A stretch of DNA of 64,000 bases from Neobacillus sp. PS2-9 (GTDB lineage: Bacteria > Bacillota > Bacilli > Bacillales > Cytobacillaceae), in the NCBI RefSeq assembly GCF_030915525.1, contig NZ_CP133269.1, positions 2,639,001-2,703,000 of the forward strand, written 5' to 3'. The stretch's first letter is position 1. Each line of letters starts with the position of its first letter. The position numbers and the translations under genes are program-made. The notes under the pieces are model-generated. The model had not been told where the DNA came from, searched no databases, and saw only the letters and a list, made by a program, of their open reading frames with translations. Shown here piece by piece: positions 19,356-27,976 of this stretch.

Positions 19356-19552
19356 TTTTGTAGAATACAACTTCAATTTTGTAGAATAAATCAATTTTTT
19401 GTAGAATTCCACTCTTAATTTGTAGAATAATCCTCAATCTTCCTCTGAAACTTTTATAATTGGAAGGTAATTACCAAGTTTTGTAGAATTCACCCGTAAT
19501 TTTGTAGAATTACTTGAAATTTTGTAGAATTCGTCCTTGTATTTGTAGAATT
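19356..19552. repeat. intergenic array B, motif every 20-21 bp
   Basis: GTAGAAT, usually as TTTTGTAGAATT, occurs at 19360, 19381, 19401, 19422, 19483, 19504, 19524 and 19544. Steps are 21, 20, 21, 61, 21, 20, 20, so the 61 gap equals three periods with two motif copies lost. The sequence between motifs is not conserved. The array lies between the old yellow enzyme 3' end and the CdaR-type gene 5' end. Confidence 0.88.
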
Positions 19553-19756
19553 CCTCTTCTAGCGCACCGAAATTCCAGCTAAACTAGTCTCAAATAAAAA
19601 ATGTAAAAAAAAATCCACATAACATTTTTCTGTTATTTCCGTTTACCCTGTCCGAAGTACGGGGCAAAGTATTTTTTTAATGAAAGCAATAATGGTCATT
19701 ATTTAATTTTTGTTAATTGGAGAGGAGATTTATCTGATAGTTAACAAAGCTATACC

Positions 19757-19782
19757 AAAAAAAGCATCCCAATAAATGGGAT
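19757..19782 (-). terminator. terminator of the old yellow enzyme gene
   Basis: ATCCCA/TGGGAT stem followed by a seven-T run on the minus strand. Confidence 0.75.
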
Positions 19783-19797
19783 ACCTTCTTAGTTAAT

Positions 19798-20922
19798 TTA
19801 TTCAATCCCTGGAAACCAACCTGGTGAATGGATAATTGCTTGCCAGAGTGGATCAGGGATAACCAGTTCCTGCTGCTTATCTTTATCTATTTTTGTAACA
19901 ATTTCGTCTTCCCTGCCATCCGCTACCTTTTGCACCCAATCAGGATCAATAATGATTTCGCGTCCTAATGCAATTAATGGCACTCCCGTTTGAATTGCTT
20001 GTATTGCATCATCCACGGTATAAATCGAGCCCACTCCAATAACAGGAACCTGATCACCAACCCGTTCTTGAATAATTTCAATTCGAGAGCGAGTATCGTC
20101 CACCCCACGTCTTGGCTTGGACCAAAAATCCTGAAGGGAAACGTGTAAATAATCAAGATCTTTTTTAGCTAATGCATCAATTAAAACCAATGTATCTGCC
20201 ATCGTAATCCCAGGTGTTTCTGCCTCTTCAGGTGAGAAGCGATAGCCAATCAAAAACGGTCCGGTTGTATGTTCCGCGGCTACTCTCTTAACTTCGTCGA
20301 CAACAGCGAGCGGAAACGTAAGTCGTTTCTCCAAACTTCCTCCCCATCGATCTTCACGATGATTCGAATGTGGAGAAAAAAATTGTTGAATAAGGTATCC
20401 GTTTGCTCCGTGAATTTCTACCCCATCGTACCCCGCTTCTATTGCCCGACGAGTAGTCTCACCAAAGTCATTTATAATGGATTCTACTTCCTGATCCGTT
20501 AATTCCCTTGGAACTGGTTTCCCTTCACCTTCGGAAGGAACAGCACTTGCGCTAACCACATCCCCATTCGGAACTAATTCAGGTGGCACTTGGCGGCCAC
20601 CGTGAAATATTTGCAGAATCGCTTTTGCACCTTGGTCCTTAATCCCTGAAGCCAGCTGTCGAAGGCTCGGAATCAATTCATCACGGTCTCCCCCAAATTC
20701 CCCGTGAAACCCTTTCCCATTTTCTGTAACATATGTGCAAGCAGTAATAACCATACCCACACCTGCAGAACGTCTTGCATAATAATTAACTTCAGCATCT
20801 GTGACAGTCCCATCCGGGTTGGATGAGAAATTGGTCATAGGAGCCATCACGATCCTATTCTTCAACGAAACATTACTCCGAAACGTAAACGACTCAAATA
20901 ATGCACTATACTTAGAATTCAT
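19798..20922 (-). CDS. old yellow enzyme-family NADH:flavin oxidoreductase
   Basis: 374 residues, TIM-barrel FMN enzyme similar to Bacillus YqiG. Landmarks are LKNRIVMAPMTNFSSNPDG at the N terminus, IFHGGRQ, the substrate/FMN stretch EIHGANGYLIQQFFSPHSN with REDRWGGS, and the phosphate-binding VIGVGSIYTVDDA near the end. Such enzymes reduce alpha,beta-unsaturated carbonyls, nitro compounds or enoates with NAD(P)H. ATG 20922 follows GGAGGG at a normal distance; the longer reading to 20952 lacks a site. Single-gene unit. Confidence 0.88.
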   Translation of the reverse strand: MNSKYSALFESFTFRSNVSLKNRIVMAPMTNFSSNPDGTVTDAEVNYYARRSAGVGMVITACTYVTENGKGFHGEFGGDRDELIPSLRQLASGIKDQGAKAILQIFHGGRQVPPELVPNGDVVSASAVPSEGEGKPVPRELTDQEVESIINDFGETTRRAIEAGYDGVEIHGANGYLIQQFFSPHSNHREDRWGGSLEKRLTFPLAVVDEVKRVAAEHTTGPFLIGYRFSPEEAETPGITMADTLVLIDALAKKDLDYLHVSLQDFWSKPRRGVDDTRSRIEIIQERVGDQVPVIGVGSIYTVDDAIQAIQTGVPLIALGREIIIDPDWVQKVADGREDEIVTKIDKDKQQELVIPDPLWQAIIHSPGWFPGIE

Positions 20923-21035
20923 GATCAATGTCCCTCCAGCTTTTAAAATCATCGATACATTCTTTCGACCACGCTATAGTTTGCCGTTTTTATTTCGTGC
21001 TCATTCTAATGAGTTATGAAACACCTGTAATTTTC

Positions 21036-21866
21036 CTAGCGTTTTTGCTTTTTAATATAAAAGAGAACGATGCTCACCACTAACCCAACAGCTGAGAAAA
21101 ATAAAGCGATACTCGAAAAAGCGAGGACATACGCATTTAATTCTGCAATTTTCACAATCATTCCGTAGCTATTGAGTTTGAATACAGCCGCTATAACATT
21201 GATCAATAAAAGAATGAAATAAATGGTTAATAGTCCCTTTGCAGCTCCCTCAATATCCGCTTTACTTAGTGCAATATGTGAAGAAATACTAATCCCTACT
21301 ATTAAAAAAATCCAGAATAGCGGATTGATTATATTTTCAAGTGTAAAGAGGTTCTTACTAATTGCTAGTATGGCTCCTGTTAAAATCCGTATAAATGTAA
21401 AATCAATTTTTTCTAAAGTAACGTGCAGTTGTATTTCCTTAACAAAGGCCTTATACGTTTCCGGTACTAAGAAGTACATAAATAAAATTAAAGAACCAAT
21501 CCCACTAAAAATGGGTCCTAGGCCAATAAAGAAATTGCCAGCCTGTTGATACCAGCTGTTCCGGTTATATTGGTGCTCTACAAAACCTAGGATACCTGAA
21601 GGACTATTAAATTGCAGTAATTTAACCCTTGTGACGCGATGTCCCCAGATAAAACACTGAATTAGGTGACCAATTTCATGAATAGGAGTTCCAATCCATG
21701 CGGTAAACAAAACTCCTCTTGGGCCAAACGCTCTTATAAGAAACGAATTCGAATACCTTTCCAAAATCCCTAAAACTACTCCCACAGCCATGATGACACC
21801 GAAGAGATAAACCAACTCAACAAAACTAATTAGAAGTGTATGTATAAATGATAATAGGATATTCAT
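21036..21866 (-). CDS. membrane protein with HEIGH metalloprotease-like motif
   Basis: 276 residues from ATG 21866 (AAGGA just upstream); a longer form to 21935 is open. There are six or seven hydrophobic segments. After the second helix the sequence TPIHEIGHLIQCFIWGHRVT contains HExxH, as in M50 and other intramembrane zinc proteases. The protein lacks an obvious NxxPxxxxD partner motif, and I cannot place it in a named family. Either it is a distant membrane metallopeptidase or the motif is structural. It sits between the old yellow enzyme and a LysE exporter without clear operon linkage. Confidence 0.6.
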   Translation of the reverse strand: MNILLSFIHTLLISFVELVYLFGVIMAVGVVLGILERYSNSFLIRAFGPRGVLFTAWIGTPIHEIGHLIQCFIWGHRVTRVKLLQFNSPSGILGFVEHQYNRNSWYQQAGNFFIGLGPIFSGIGSLILFMYFLVPETYKAFVKEIQLHVTLEKIDFTFIRILTGAILAISKNLFTLENIINPLFWIFLIVGISISSHIALSKADIEGAAKGLLTIYFILLLINVIAAVFKLNSYGMIVKIAELNAYVLAFSSIALFFSAVGLVVSIVLFYIKKQKR

Positions 21867-21976
21867 GTCTATCCTTAATCCTTTCGCTGACTCTCTATCC
21901 ATCCATGTTATACCATAGGAAAGAAAAACATTCACAGCTAAAACCCTTAAGATAAATATTTTAGGAAAAATAACCT

Positions 21977-22618
21977 TTACCTATCACCCAATAGTGCGTC
22001 GATTCCCTGATATCCAAAATATAAACCAAATACGATTAACGATGCCCCGGATACAATAGAAATAGCAATTAGACTTTTCACATTTAATAATCTTCGGAAC
22101 CCTGTCGTCAGTGCTGCAACAAACACGTCCCAAAAAGTGAGCCCAAGAAATATCATACTACTATAAATTAATAATGACTCCGTCCCGTTTGTTTGAGCTG
22201 TTTTGGCCAAGACCGATCCATAAATCCCTAACCAAAACAAAATGGATAAAGGGCTAGTTATCGACATAATGAATCCAGTTAAAAAACACTTAAATAGTGA
22301 GTCCTTCTGTCTACTATACGAAAGAGATATGGTATTTGCATTCTTAATACTTTCAATCCCTGAATAAATTAAAACAAACCCTCCGAATAACCAAAGGAAG
22401 ATTTGAACAACTGGAATCCCTAAAAATTGGACCATTCCTAAATAGACCAAAAGCATAAAAACTCCATCTGCAATCATGGATCCAGCACCCACAATCCATG
22501 CATGCCAAAAACCATTTTTTATCCCTTTATCCAACCGAGCAGAATTCACTGGTCCAATTGGTGCTGCTAAGGTAAATCCCAAGATAATATAGCTAATTAA
22601 TATACTAGTACTCAACAA
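21977..22618 (-). CDS. LysE-family amino-acid exporter
   Basis: About 214 residues with six membrane helices. The LysE/RhtB signature is GFTLAAPIGPVNSARLDKGIKNGF near the N terminus, followed by GSMIADGVFMLLVYLG. The SPLSILFWLGIYGSV segment is typical of helix four. Members export basic amino acids, cysteine metabolites or homoserine. The start is taken at a TTG (22618, or the neighbouring 22615) placed after AGGGGTGG. The GTG at 22636 would overlap the ribosome site. Confidence 0.83.
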   Translation of the reverse strand: MLSTSILISYIILGFTLAAPIGPVNSARLDKGIKNGFWHAWIVGAGSMIADGVFMLLVYLGMVQFLGIPVVQIFLWLFGGFVLIYSGIESIKNANTISLSYSRQKDSLFKCFLTGFIMSITSPLSILFWLGIYGSVLAKTAQTNGTESLLIYSSMIFLGLTFWDVFVAALTTGFRRLLNVKSLIAISIVSGASLIVFGLYFGYQGIDALLGDR

Positions 22619-22703
22619 TAAAGCCACCCCTACCACACGGTAATATCAACTTGTACATTTTATGTAGAAAATACAAAGTCATGTCCAAAAAGTGATAAGA
22701 ACG

Positions 22704-22742
22704 TAAAAAACCAAATCCTTGTATATATGGATTTGGCTTTTT
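22704..22742. terminator. bidirectional terminator
   Basis: CCAAATCC/GGATTTGG stem flanked by A-run and T-run. It ends the transglutaminase transcript on the minus strand. Confidence 0.8.
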
Positions 22743-22797
22743 CCTATTGTTAGTTATAGATAAGGTATCTCTCACTTATAGCTGCAGGCGCAACCGA

Positions 22798-23796
22798 TTA
22801 CCACGGATATTCGCCTTCCTTTTGTTTATCCGTTTTCGAAAAATATGCTGGTTGATAATGAGGAACAAATTTTCGGGTATTCGCGTTAATAAACCCTGAG
22901 CCATAGGTTGGGTCTTCTGCCTGCCAGACACCATTTAGCAGGACTTCATTCCATGCGTGGTTTTCACCGTAAGACACTTTCGTTTTAATCCCTACCGCAC
23001 GGTGTAGCGCAGCACTTAAATGCGCATATCCTGAACAAAGAACATTACGAGATTGATAGGCTTGCAGTGAAGTATACATAGGTGGATTGGTTGAATTAAC
23101 AAGTGGTGCATTATAAGCAACATTTTTCGCTACCCAGGAAAAAATAGCTTTAGATTTCTCTACATCCGTTTTTTTGCCATTAGTTATATTTTGTGCGAGC
23201 GCGACTAGACCCGGGTCTTTGCTCTGTACCATAAAGCTTGGTAATAAATAAGGATCACCATCCGTTAAATGGTATTGAGCATAACCGAGAACCCGTTCTG
23301 GGTCATCTTCTTTGCCGTTATAATACTCATCCAAATTGATAATAACATCTCCAACTGTATAGGAAAGCGGATATTCATATTGAATCTTCCCTTTTTTAAA
23401 AGGAACCTTTATCGTTGTTTTCTTATCTGCCCGCTGTTCTTGAATATATAAAATGACCCCATCTGCCTGATTGTATTTTCCATAGGGTGTTGGTTTTCCT
23501 GAAACCACTAATTTTCCGCTCTCTACCGTTACCAGATAAGTTTGGATTTCAGTAGCCTGATATTTCCCATCAGTAGCTGTAGTTGGAACCGACGATGTTG
23601 CCGCCTGTTCATCAACGGTTTCCTGATTTGTTACCTGCGGTAAACTCGGAGCACTCTCAAGTTGTGATTCCTCTTTCAACGGAGAATCAAGGTAGTCTAA
23701 GAAATTTTTCACTTGATCATTTGAAGGAAGAAGGTCTTTTTGCCCAAGATAAAAAAAAGCATATGCCCCTAGAAAAAGAACGATGAGTTTTTTCAA
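22798..23796 (-). CDS. secreted transglutaminase-like domain protein
   Basis: 332 residues. N-terminal hydrophobic segment (about 3-18) acting as signal or anchor, then a low-complexity linker (about 40-75), a beta-rich region and a C-terminal transglutaminase/protease-like fold. The triad is visible: C254 in NVLCSGYAHL, H280 in ENHAWNEV and D295 in EDPTYG. Secreted Bacillus proteins of this class probably act on wall or surface peptides as transglutaminases or cysteine peptidases. Substrate unknown. Single gene divergent from the translation-factor GTPase. Confidence 0.82.
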   Translation of the reverse strand: MKKLIVLFLGAYAFFYLGQKDLLPSNDQVKNFLDYLDSPLKEESQLESAPSLPQVTNQETVDEQAATSSVPTTATDGKYQATEIQTYLVTVESGKLVVSGKPTPYGKYNQADGVILYIQEQRADKKTTIKVPFKKGKIQYEYPLSYTVGDVIINLDEYYNGKEDDPERVLGYAQYHLTDGDPYLLPSFMVQSKDPGLVALAQNITNGKKTDVEKSKAIFSWVAKNVAYNAPLVNSTNPPMYTSLQAYQSRNVLCSGYAHLSAALHRAVGIKTKVSYGENHAWNEVLLNGVWQAEDPTYGSGFINANTRKFVPHYQPAYFSKTDKQKEGEYPW

Positions 23797-23932
23797 CGAT
23801 CAAACACCTCAGCTTTCTACTAGCTATAAGTCTATTTTTCTATATATTCGAGTCGTTGGCAACTTTTTAGGAGGGCCTACGCTCAATTTGGTATAATATT
23901 TTACATAAGAAGAACGTAAAAAGAGGTGCATC

Positions 23933-25885
23933 ATGAAGAAAACAATAGGTATGTTTGCGCATGTGGATGCAGGAAAAACCACATTGGCAGAGCAGCTTCT
24001 TTTTCATACGAAAGCGATTAGACAAAGAGGTCGTGTAGACCATAAGGATACCTTTCTCGATACACATGAAATAGAGAAACAAAGAGGCATTACCGTATTT
24101 GCAGACCAGGCTAAATTTACTTTTAATCAATCAGACTATTATCTGATAGACACTCCGGGCCATGTGGACTTTTCACCTGAAATGGAACGAGCCATTCAGG
24201 TAATGGATTATGCAGTAATCATTATTAGTGCCGTTGAGGGGATCGAGGGTCATACCGAGACAGTTTGGAGACTTTTACAAAAACATCAAGTTCCAACATT
24301 CTTCTTTATCAATAAAACAGACCGAGTAGGTGCGGATGTGCTCAGGGTCAAGGAAGAAATTCGAAACAATTTAACACTAGATGTATGTGATATAACCGAG
24401 ACTCTGAACGAAAAGGAAATGAAAGAGGAATTAATTGAATTTTTAGCCGAACGAGATGAGACACTTTTGGAAAAATATATGGAAACCGGTTATCAGCCAG
24501 ATATTTGGCTGGAAACAATGAGGACAATGATAAACGGAAACGAACTCTATCCGTGTGCATACGGCTCTGCATTGCAAGACATCGGTGTGGAGAGCTTTCT
24601 TAGAAAAATGGACTTATTAACCTCGACGAATTATGATCATCATTTACCCTTTGCAGGTAGAGTCTATAAGATACGCTATGATGACAAAGGTACAAGGATT
24701 ACGTTTATAAAAGCTGTTAGCGGGACCCTTAAAGTTCGTGAAGAAGTGAGCTATGCTAATGCTGATGTCGTCCTTAGCGAAAAAATCACTCAGATTCGTA
24801 TATACAATGGAAATAAATTTATCACCGTCGACCAGGTGTCTGCTGGTGAGATTTTCGCCGTGACAGGACTTTCATCCGCTCGTGCTGGGGATGGTTTAGG
24901 AGCATTAAAGGAAAAAGCCGTTTACGAAATGAGTTCTGCGCTAAAATCCAGGGTCATCTTTGACCCTTCAATACACGTAAAAGAGGTATTACGGTACTTC
25001 CATATTTTAGATGCAGAAAACCCCTCATTAAATGTTACGTGGGAGGAACGATCACAGGAAATTCACATTCGGGTCATGGGTACAATCCAGCTAGAGGTGT
25101 TAAAGCAATTAGTTAAGGAACGGTTTCACTTGGATGTCCAATTTGGGGAACCAGAAATATTATACAAAGAAACGGTTGAGTCTGTAGTTTGTGGGTATGG
25201 ACATTTTGAACCGTTGGGCCATTATGCAGAGGTTCACCTTAAAATAGAGCCCGCAGATAGAAATAGCGGTATTTCTTTTGAGATTGTGTGCCATACGGAT
25301 GATTTACCCGTTGGAACCCAAAACCTTATACGGCATCACCTTTATGAGCGGGATCACCATGGATTGTTAACGGGTTCTCCTCTTACGGATGTGAAAATCA
25401 CTCTTTTGACAGGGCGGGCCCACAATAAGCATACCTCTGGTGGCGACTTTAGAGAGGCTGCCTACCGCGCTTTACGACAAGGTTTGGAAAAAGCTGCAAA
25501 TGTGCTGTTGGAACCTTTCTATGCTTTTAAAATGAAACTAGAATTAGATCAACTAGGTAAGATTTTAACTGATATACAAAATGCACATGGTACCTTTGAT
25601 GTCCCTCTTACAGAAGGGAACAAGGCTATTCTAACTGGTAAAGTTCCTGTTGCTACATTTATGAACTATGGCCCGGAATTTGCTTCGATTACACAAGGAA
25701 AAGGCACATTGAACCTAGTGTTTGGCGGTTATTACCCTTGTCACAATCCCAACCAGGTAATGGAGAGAATTAACTACAACAAGGACGCAGACCCAGACTA
25801 TTCTTCGTCATCCATTTTTTGCTCAAAGGGACAAGGCTATTCTGTACCTTGGGATCAAGCGGAAGCGGAAATGCATTGTTTGTAG
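23933..25885 (+). CDS. EF-G-like GTPase, ribosomal protection protein relative
   Basis: 650 residues with the full EF-G/Tet(M) domain order. G1 AHVDAGKTT (9-17), switch II DTPGHVDFS and NKTDR are intact, followed by the beta-barrel, EF-G III, IV and V domains. It is closest in outline to ribosomal protection proteins that dislodge tetracycline. However, at the tip of domain IV the Tet(M) YSPVST-type loop is replaced by GRAHNKHTSGGDF, so tetracycline resistance should not be assumed. It may be a general ribosome rescue or antibiotic-sensing factor. A TGGTATAAT element precedes the gene, and GAGGTG sits before the ATG. Confidence 0.8.
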   Translation: MKKTIGMFAHVDAGKTTLAEQLLFHTKAIRQRGRVDHKDTFLDTHEIEKQRGITVFADQAKFTFNQSDYYLIDTPGHVDFSPEMERAIQVMDYAVIIISAVEGIEGHTETVWRLLQKHQVPTFFFINKTDRVGADVLRVKEEIRNNLTLDVCDITETLNEKEMKEELIEFLAERDETLLEKYMETGYQPDIWLETMRTMINGNELYPCAYGSALQDIGVESFLRKMDLLTSTNYDHHLPFAGRVYKIRYDDKGTRITFIKAVSGTLKVREEVSYANADVVLSEKITQIRIYNGNKFITVDQVSAGEIFAVTGLSSARAGDGLGALKEKAVYEMSSALKSRVIFDPSIHVKEVLRYFHILDAENPSLNVTWEERSQEIHIRVMGTIQLEVLKQLVKERFHLDVQFGEPEILYKETVESVVCGYGHFEPLGHYAEVHLKIEPADRNSGISFEIVCHTDDLPVGTQNLIRHHLYERDHHGLLTGSPLTDVKITLLTGRAHNKHTSGGDFREAAYRALRQGLEKAANVLLEPFYAFKMKLELDQLGKILTDIQNAHGTFDVPLTEGNKAILTGKVPVATFMNYGPEFASITQGKGTLNLVFGGYYPCHNPNQVMERINYNKDADPDYSSSSIFCSKGQGYSVPWDQAEAEMHCL

Positions 25886-25915
25886 GAACAGCTGGCCTAC
25901 TGGGTAAGCAATTAA

Positions 25916-25942
25916 ATAAGGAGCGAATCTATTCGCTCCCCT
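25916..25942. terminator. convergent terminator
   Basis: A 20-bp perfect palindrome GGAGCGAATC/TATTCGCTCC-type stem (25920-25939) lies between the convergent GTPase and TerC genes. Confidence 0.7.
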
Positions 25943-26670
25943 TACATTGTTCTCTCCTTGCCGGAGTTCCCCTTTATGGCATGAACCACAAATGTTCCTA
26001 AAAACACAATAATTAAAATAGAAAAGAAAACAAATTCATCTAAATGATAGCCAAATGCAGAGGTAATCATTTTTATGGCGATAATAGCAATTAACACGAA
26101 AGCAGTAGTCTCAAATTCTGGTATCCTCTCAATTAAAGCAAGGAATAAATTGGCCACTCCGCGCATCAGTAAGATTCCTAATACTCCCCCAAGAAATAAT
26201 ACCCATTCCTGATTGGAAACACCGAATGCAGCGATGATACTATCCAAACTAAACGCAATATCCATTAACTCAACAGTTATCACGGTTTTCCAAAAACTCA
26301 TTTTCTTATTTTGAACCTCGTCTTCTTCATCCTTCTTCATAAAGTTTTGAAACACAATCCAAAGTAGATAATGACCACCTACAATTTTGATCCACCCCAC
26401 ATTAATTAAGGTCACTCCAAGACCAATCGCTATGATTCTAAACAGATACGCACCGAAGATCCCATAGAAAAGAGCTTTCTTACGCTGCTTTTTTGGCAAA
26501 TGCTTCACCAATACTGCAAGAACAAGCGCATTATCGGCGGATAATAACCCCTCAAGAATAACAAGAGAACCAATTACTCCCCAACTAGCGGGATTTGAAA
26601 AAACTTCTCGTAATTCATCTAATGAAAAGAATGTACTATAGCTATTCAGCAGTTCTAGTAGGAATTCCAT
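25942..26670 (-). CDS. TerC-family membrane protein (YceF/manganese exporter type)
   Basis: 242 residues with seven to eight membrane helices. The two TerC acidic motifs are LLSADNALVLAVL and DIAFSLDSIIAAFG; their aspartates are thought to bind metal. Bacillus TerC proteins YceF and YkoY export manganese and support metalation of secreted enzymes. AAAGGGAG precedes the start. I looked for the yybP-ykoY manganese riboswitch in the 210-bp leader and could not find its core. Confidence 0.87.
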   Translation of the reverse strand: MEFLLELLNSYSTFFSLDELREVFSNPASWGVIGSLVILEGLLSADNALVLAVLVKHLPKKQRKKALFYGIFGAYLFRIIAIGLGVTLINVGWIKIVGGHYLLWIVFQNFMKKDEEDEVQNKKMSFWKTVITVELMDIAFSLDSIIAAFGVSNQEWVLFLGGVLGILLMRGVANLFLALIERIPEFETTAFVLIAIIAIKMITSAFGYHLDEFVFFSILIIVFLGTFVVHAIKGNSGKERTM

Positions 26671-26889
26671 TTTTTCTCCCTTTCATTCAATTTAGTAAAT
26701 TGCAAAAGAAAGAAGGCTTGTCCCCATCACTTTCACTTCTTGCCTTCCACTATAAATGTATGTCTAGGAGATAGAGAAATGAACCAAAACTCATCTTAGC
26801 AAAAACAAATTTTAAAAAAGAAAGGAGTTTTCACTCTGGAAAAAGAACTATTATTTAGTTGATAATAGATTTTTAAAAGGATGTATTTT

Positions 26890-27939
26890 ATGAAAACTTC
26901 TCCCACTCATATTAATTACCGCGACTTAATTCCAAGGCAAAAAGGGTTTGTCTTTAAGTTTGAAAAAAAAGAAGAACATTTTATCCATACATTTAGTGAG
27001 GGTGACTTTCTTACTACATTAGGAATTGACTCAACTTGGATTAAAGGAAAAACACTCTTTGATTTTTTACCAAAGGAAATTGCGAAACAGAAGAATGAAT
27101 TTTATGAACAAGCGTGGAGAGGAACTCCAGTTAATTATGAAGGCCAAATGAATGGCTACTACTATATTGCCTCATTAAATCCGATGGTCGTTAACGGTCA
27201 AACAGTTGAAGTTAACGGAACAGCCATCGATATTACAACCGAAAAGGAAAACGAAATCAAGCTGAGGCAAATGGAGAAATTATCGCTCGTTGGTGAATTA
27301 GCAGCAGGAATTGCTCATGAAATCCGGAATCCCTTAACCTCAATAACAGGTTTTACACAGATTATTAATGAAAGTATTCAAGATCCTTCCTTAAAAGGTT
27401 ACCTTGAAATTATGCTTGATGAATTGGAACGAATTAATAATATTGTTAGTGAGTTTATGTTTATAGCAAAACCAGCTGAAGGATTTATCTGTAAAGAGAT
27501 TAATATTGGTACCTTAATCTCAAGTGTACTATTCTTCATGAAACCACAATTTAATATGAATAGCGTTAATATTACACTGGACTTTGACTCCTCCATTACT
27601 GCTTTTTGTGATCCGAATCAAATCAAACAGGTTTTAATCAACCTCCTACAAAATGCGGTTGAAGCAACATCTACTAATAAAAATATCGAAATATCGCTAA
27701 AAAACGAGAGTGAGAATTATTTTTCTATAAAAATAAGAGATTATGGCTCCGGCATTTCAAAAGAACGGCAGAAACGCTTATTCGAACCCTTCTATACGAC
27801 GAAGGAAAAAGGAACAGGCTTAGGATTAATGGTATGTAAGCGAATCATAGAAAACCACCATGGAACAATCTACATCAAAACCCAACAAGGTGAAGGAACA
27901 GTGGTGACTATTTTACTTCCTAAAAAAATGAACAATTAA
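26890..27939 (+). CDS. soluble PAS sensor histidine kinase (sporulation-kinase type)
   Basis: 349 residues from the ATG at 26890, preceded by AAAAGG; an ATG nine bases earlier is too close to that site. There are no membrane segments. The N-terminal 120 residues form a PAS-like domain. HisKA carries H143 in AHEIRNPLTSITGFTQI, the N box is NLLQNAVEAT, and GTGLGLMVCKRI ends the ATPase domain. It resembles the HATPase half of KinA/KinE-like kinases and has no cognate regulator nearby, so it is an orphan likely to feed Spo0F. Its kinase half is strongly similar to that of the gene at 13073. Confidence 0.86.
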   Translation: MKTSPTHINYRDLIPRQKGFVFKFEKKEEHFIHTFSEGDFLTTLGIDSTWIKGKTLFDFLPKEIAKQKNEFYEQAWRGTPVNYEGQMNGYYYIASLNPMVVNGQTVEVNGTAIDITTEKENEIKLRQMEKLSLVGELAAGIAHEIRNPLTSITGFTQIINESIQDPSLKGYLEIMLDELERINNIVSEFMFIAKPAEGFICKEINIGTLISSVLFFMKPQFNMNSVNITLDFDSSITAFCDPNQIKQVLINLLQNAVEATSTNKNIEISLKNESENYFSIKIRDYGSGISKERQKRLFEPFYTTKEKGTGLGLMVCKRIIENHHGTIYIKTQQGEGTVVTILLPKKMNN

Positions 27940-27965
27940 AAAAGGGCCATGGTTGGCCCTTTCTT
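27939..27965 (+). terminator. terminator of the soluble kinase gene
   Basis: AAAGGGCCA/TGGCCCTTT stem starting at the stop codon, with TTTC after it. Confidence 0.8.
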
Positions 27966-27976
27966 ATATTCTGAAG

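Noticed and set aside
26671..26860. yybP-ykoY manganese riboswitch before the TerC gene
   Set aside because: The leader has a weak hairpin only; the conserved purine-rich core of that riboswitch was not found on the minus strand.
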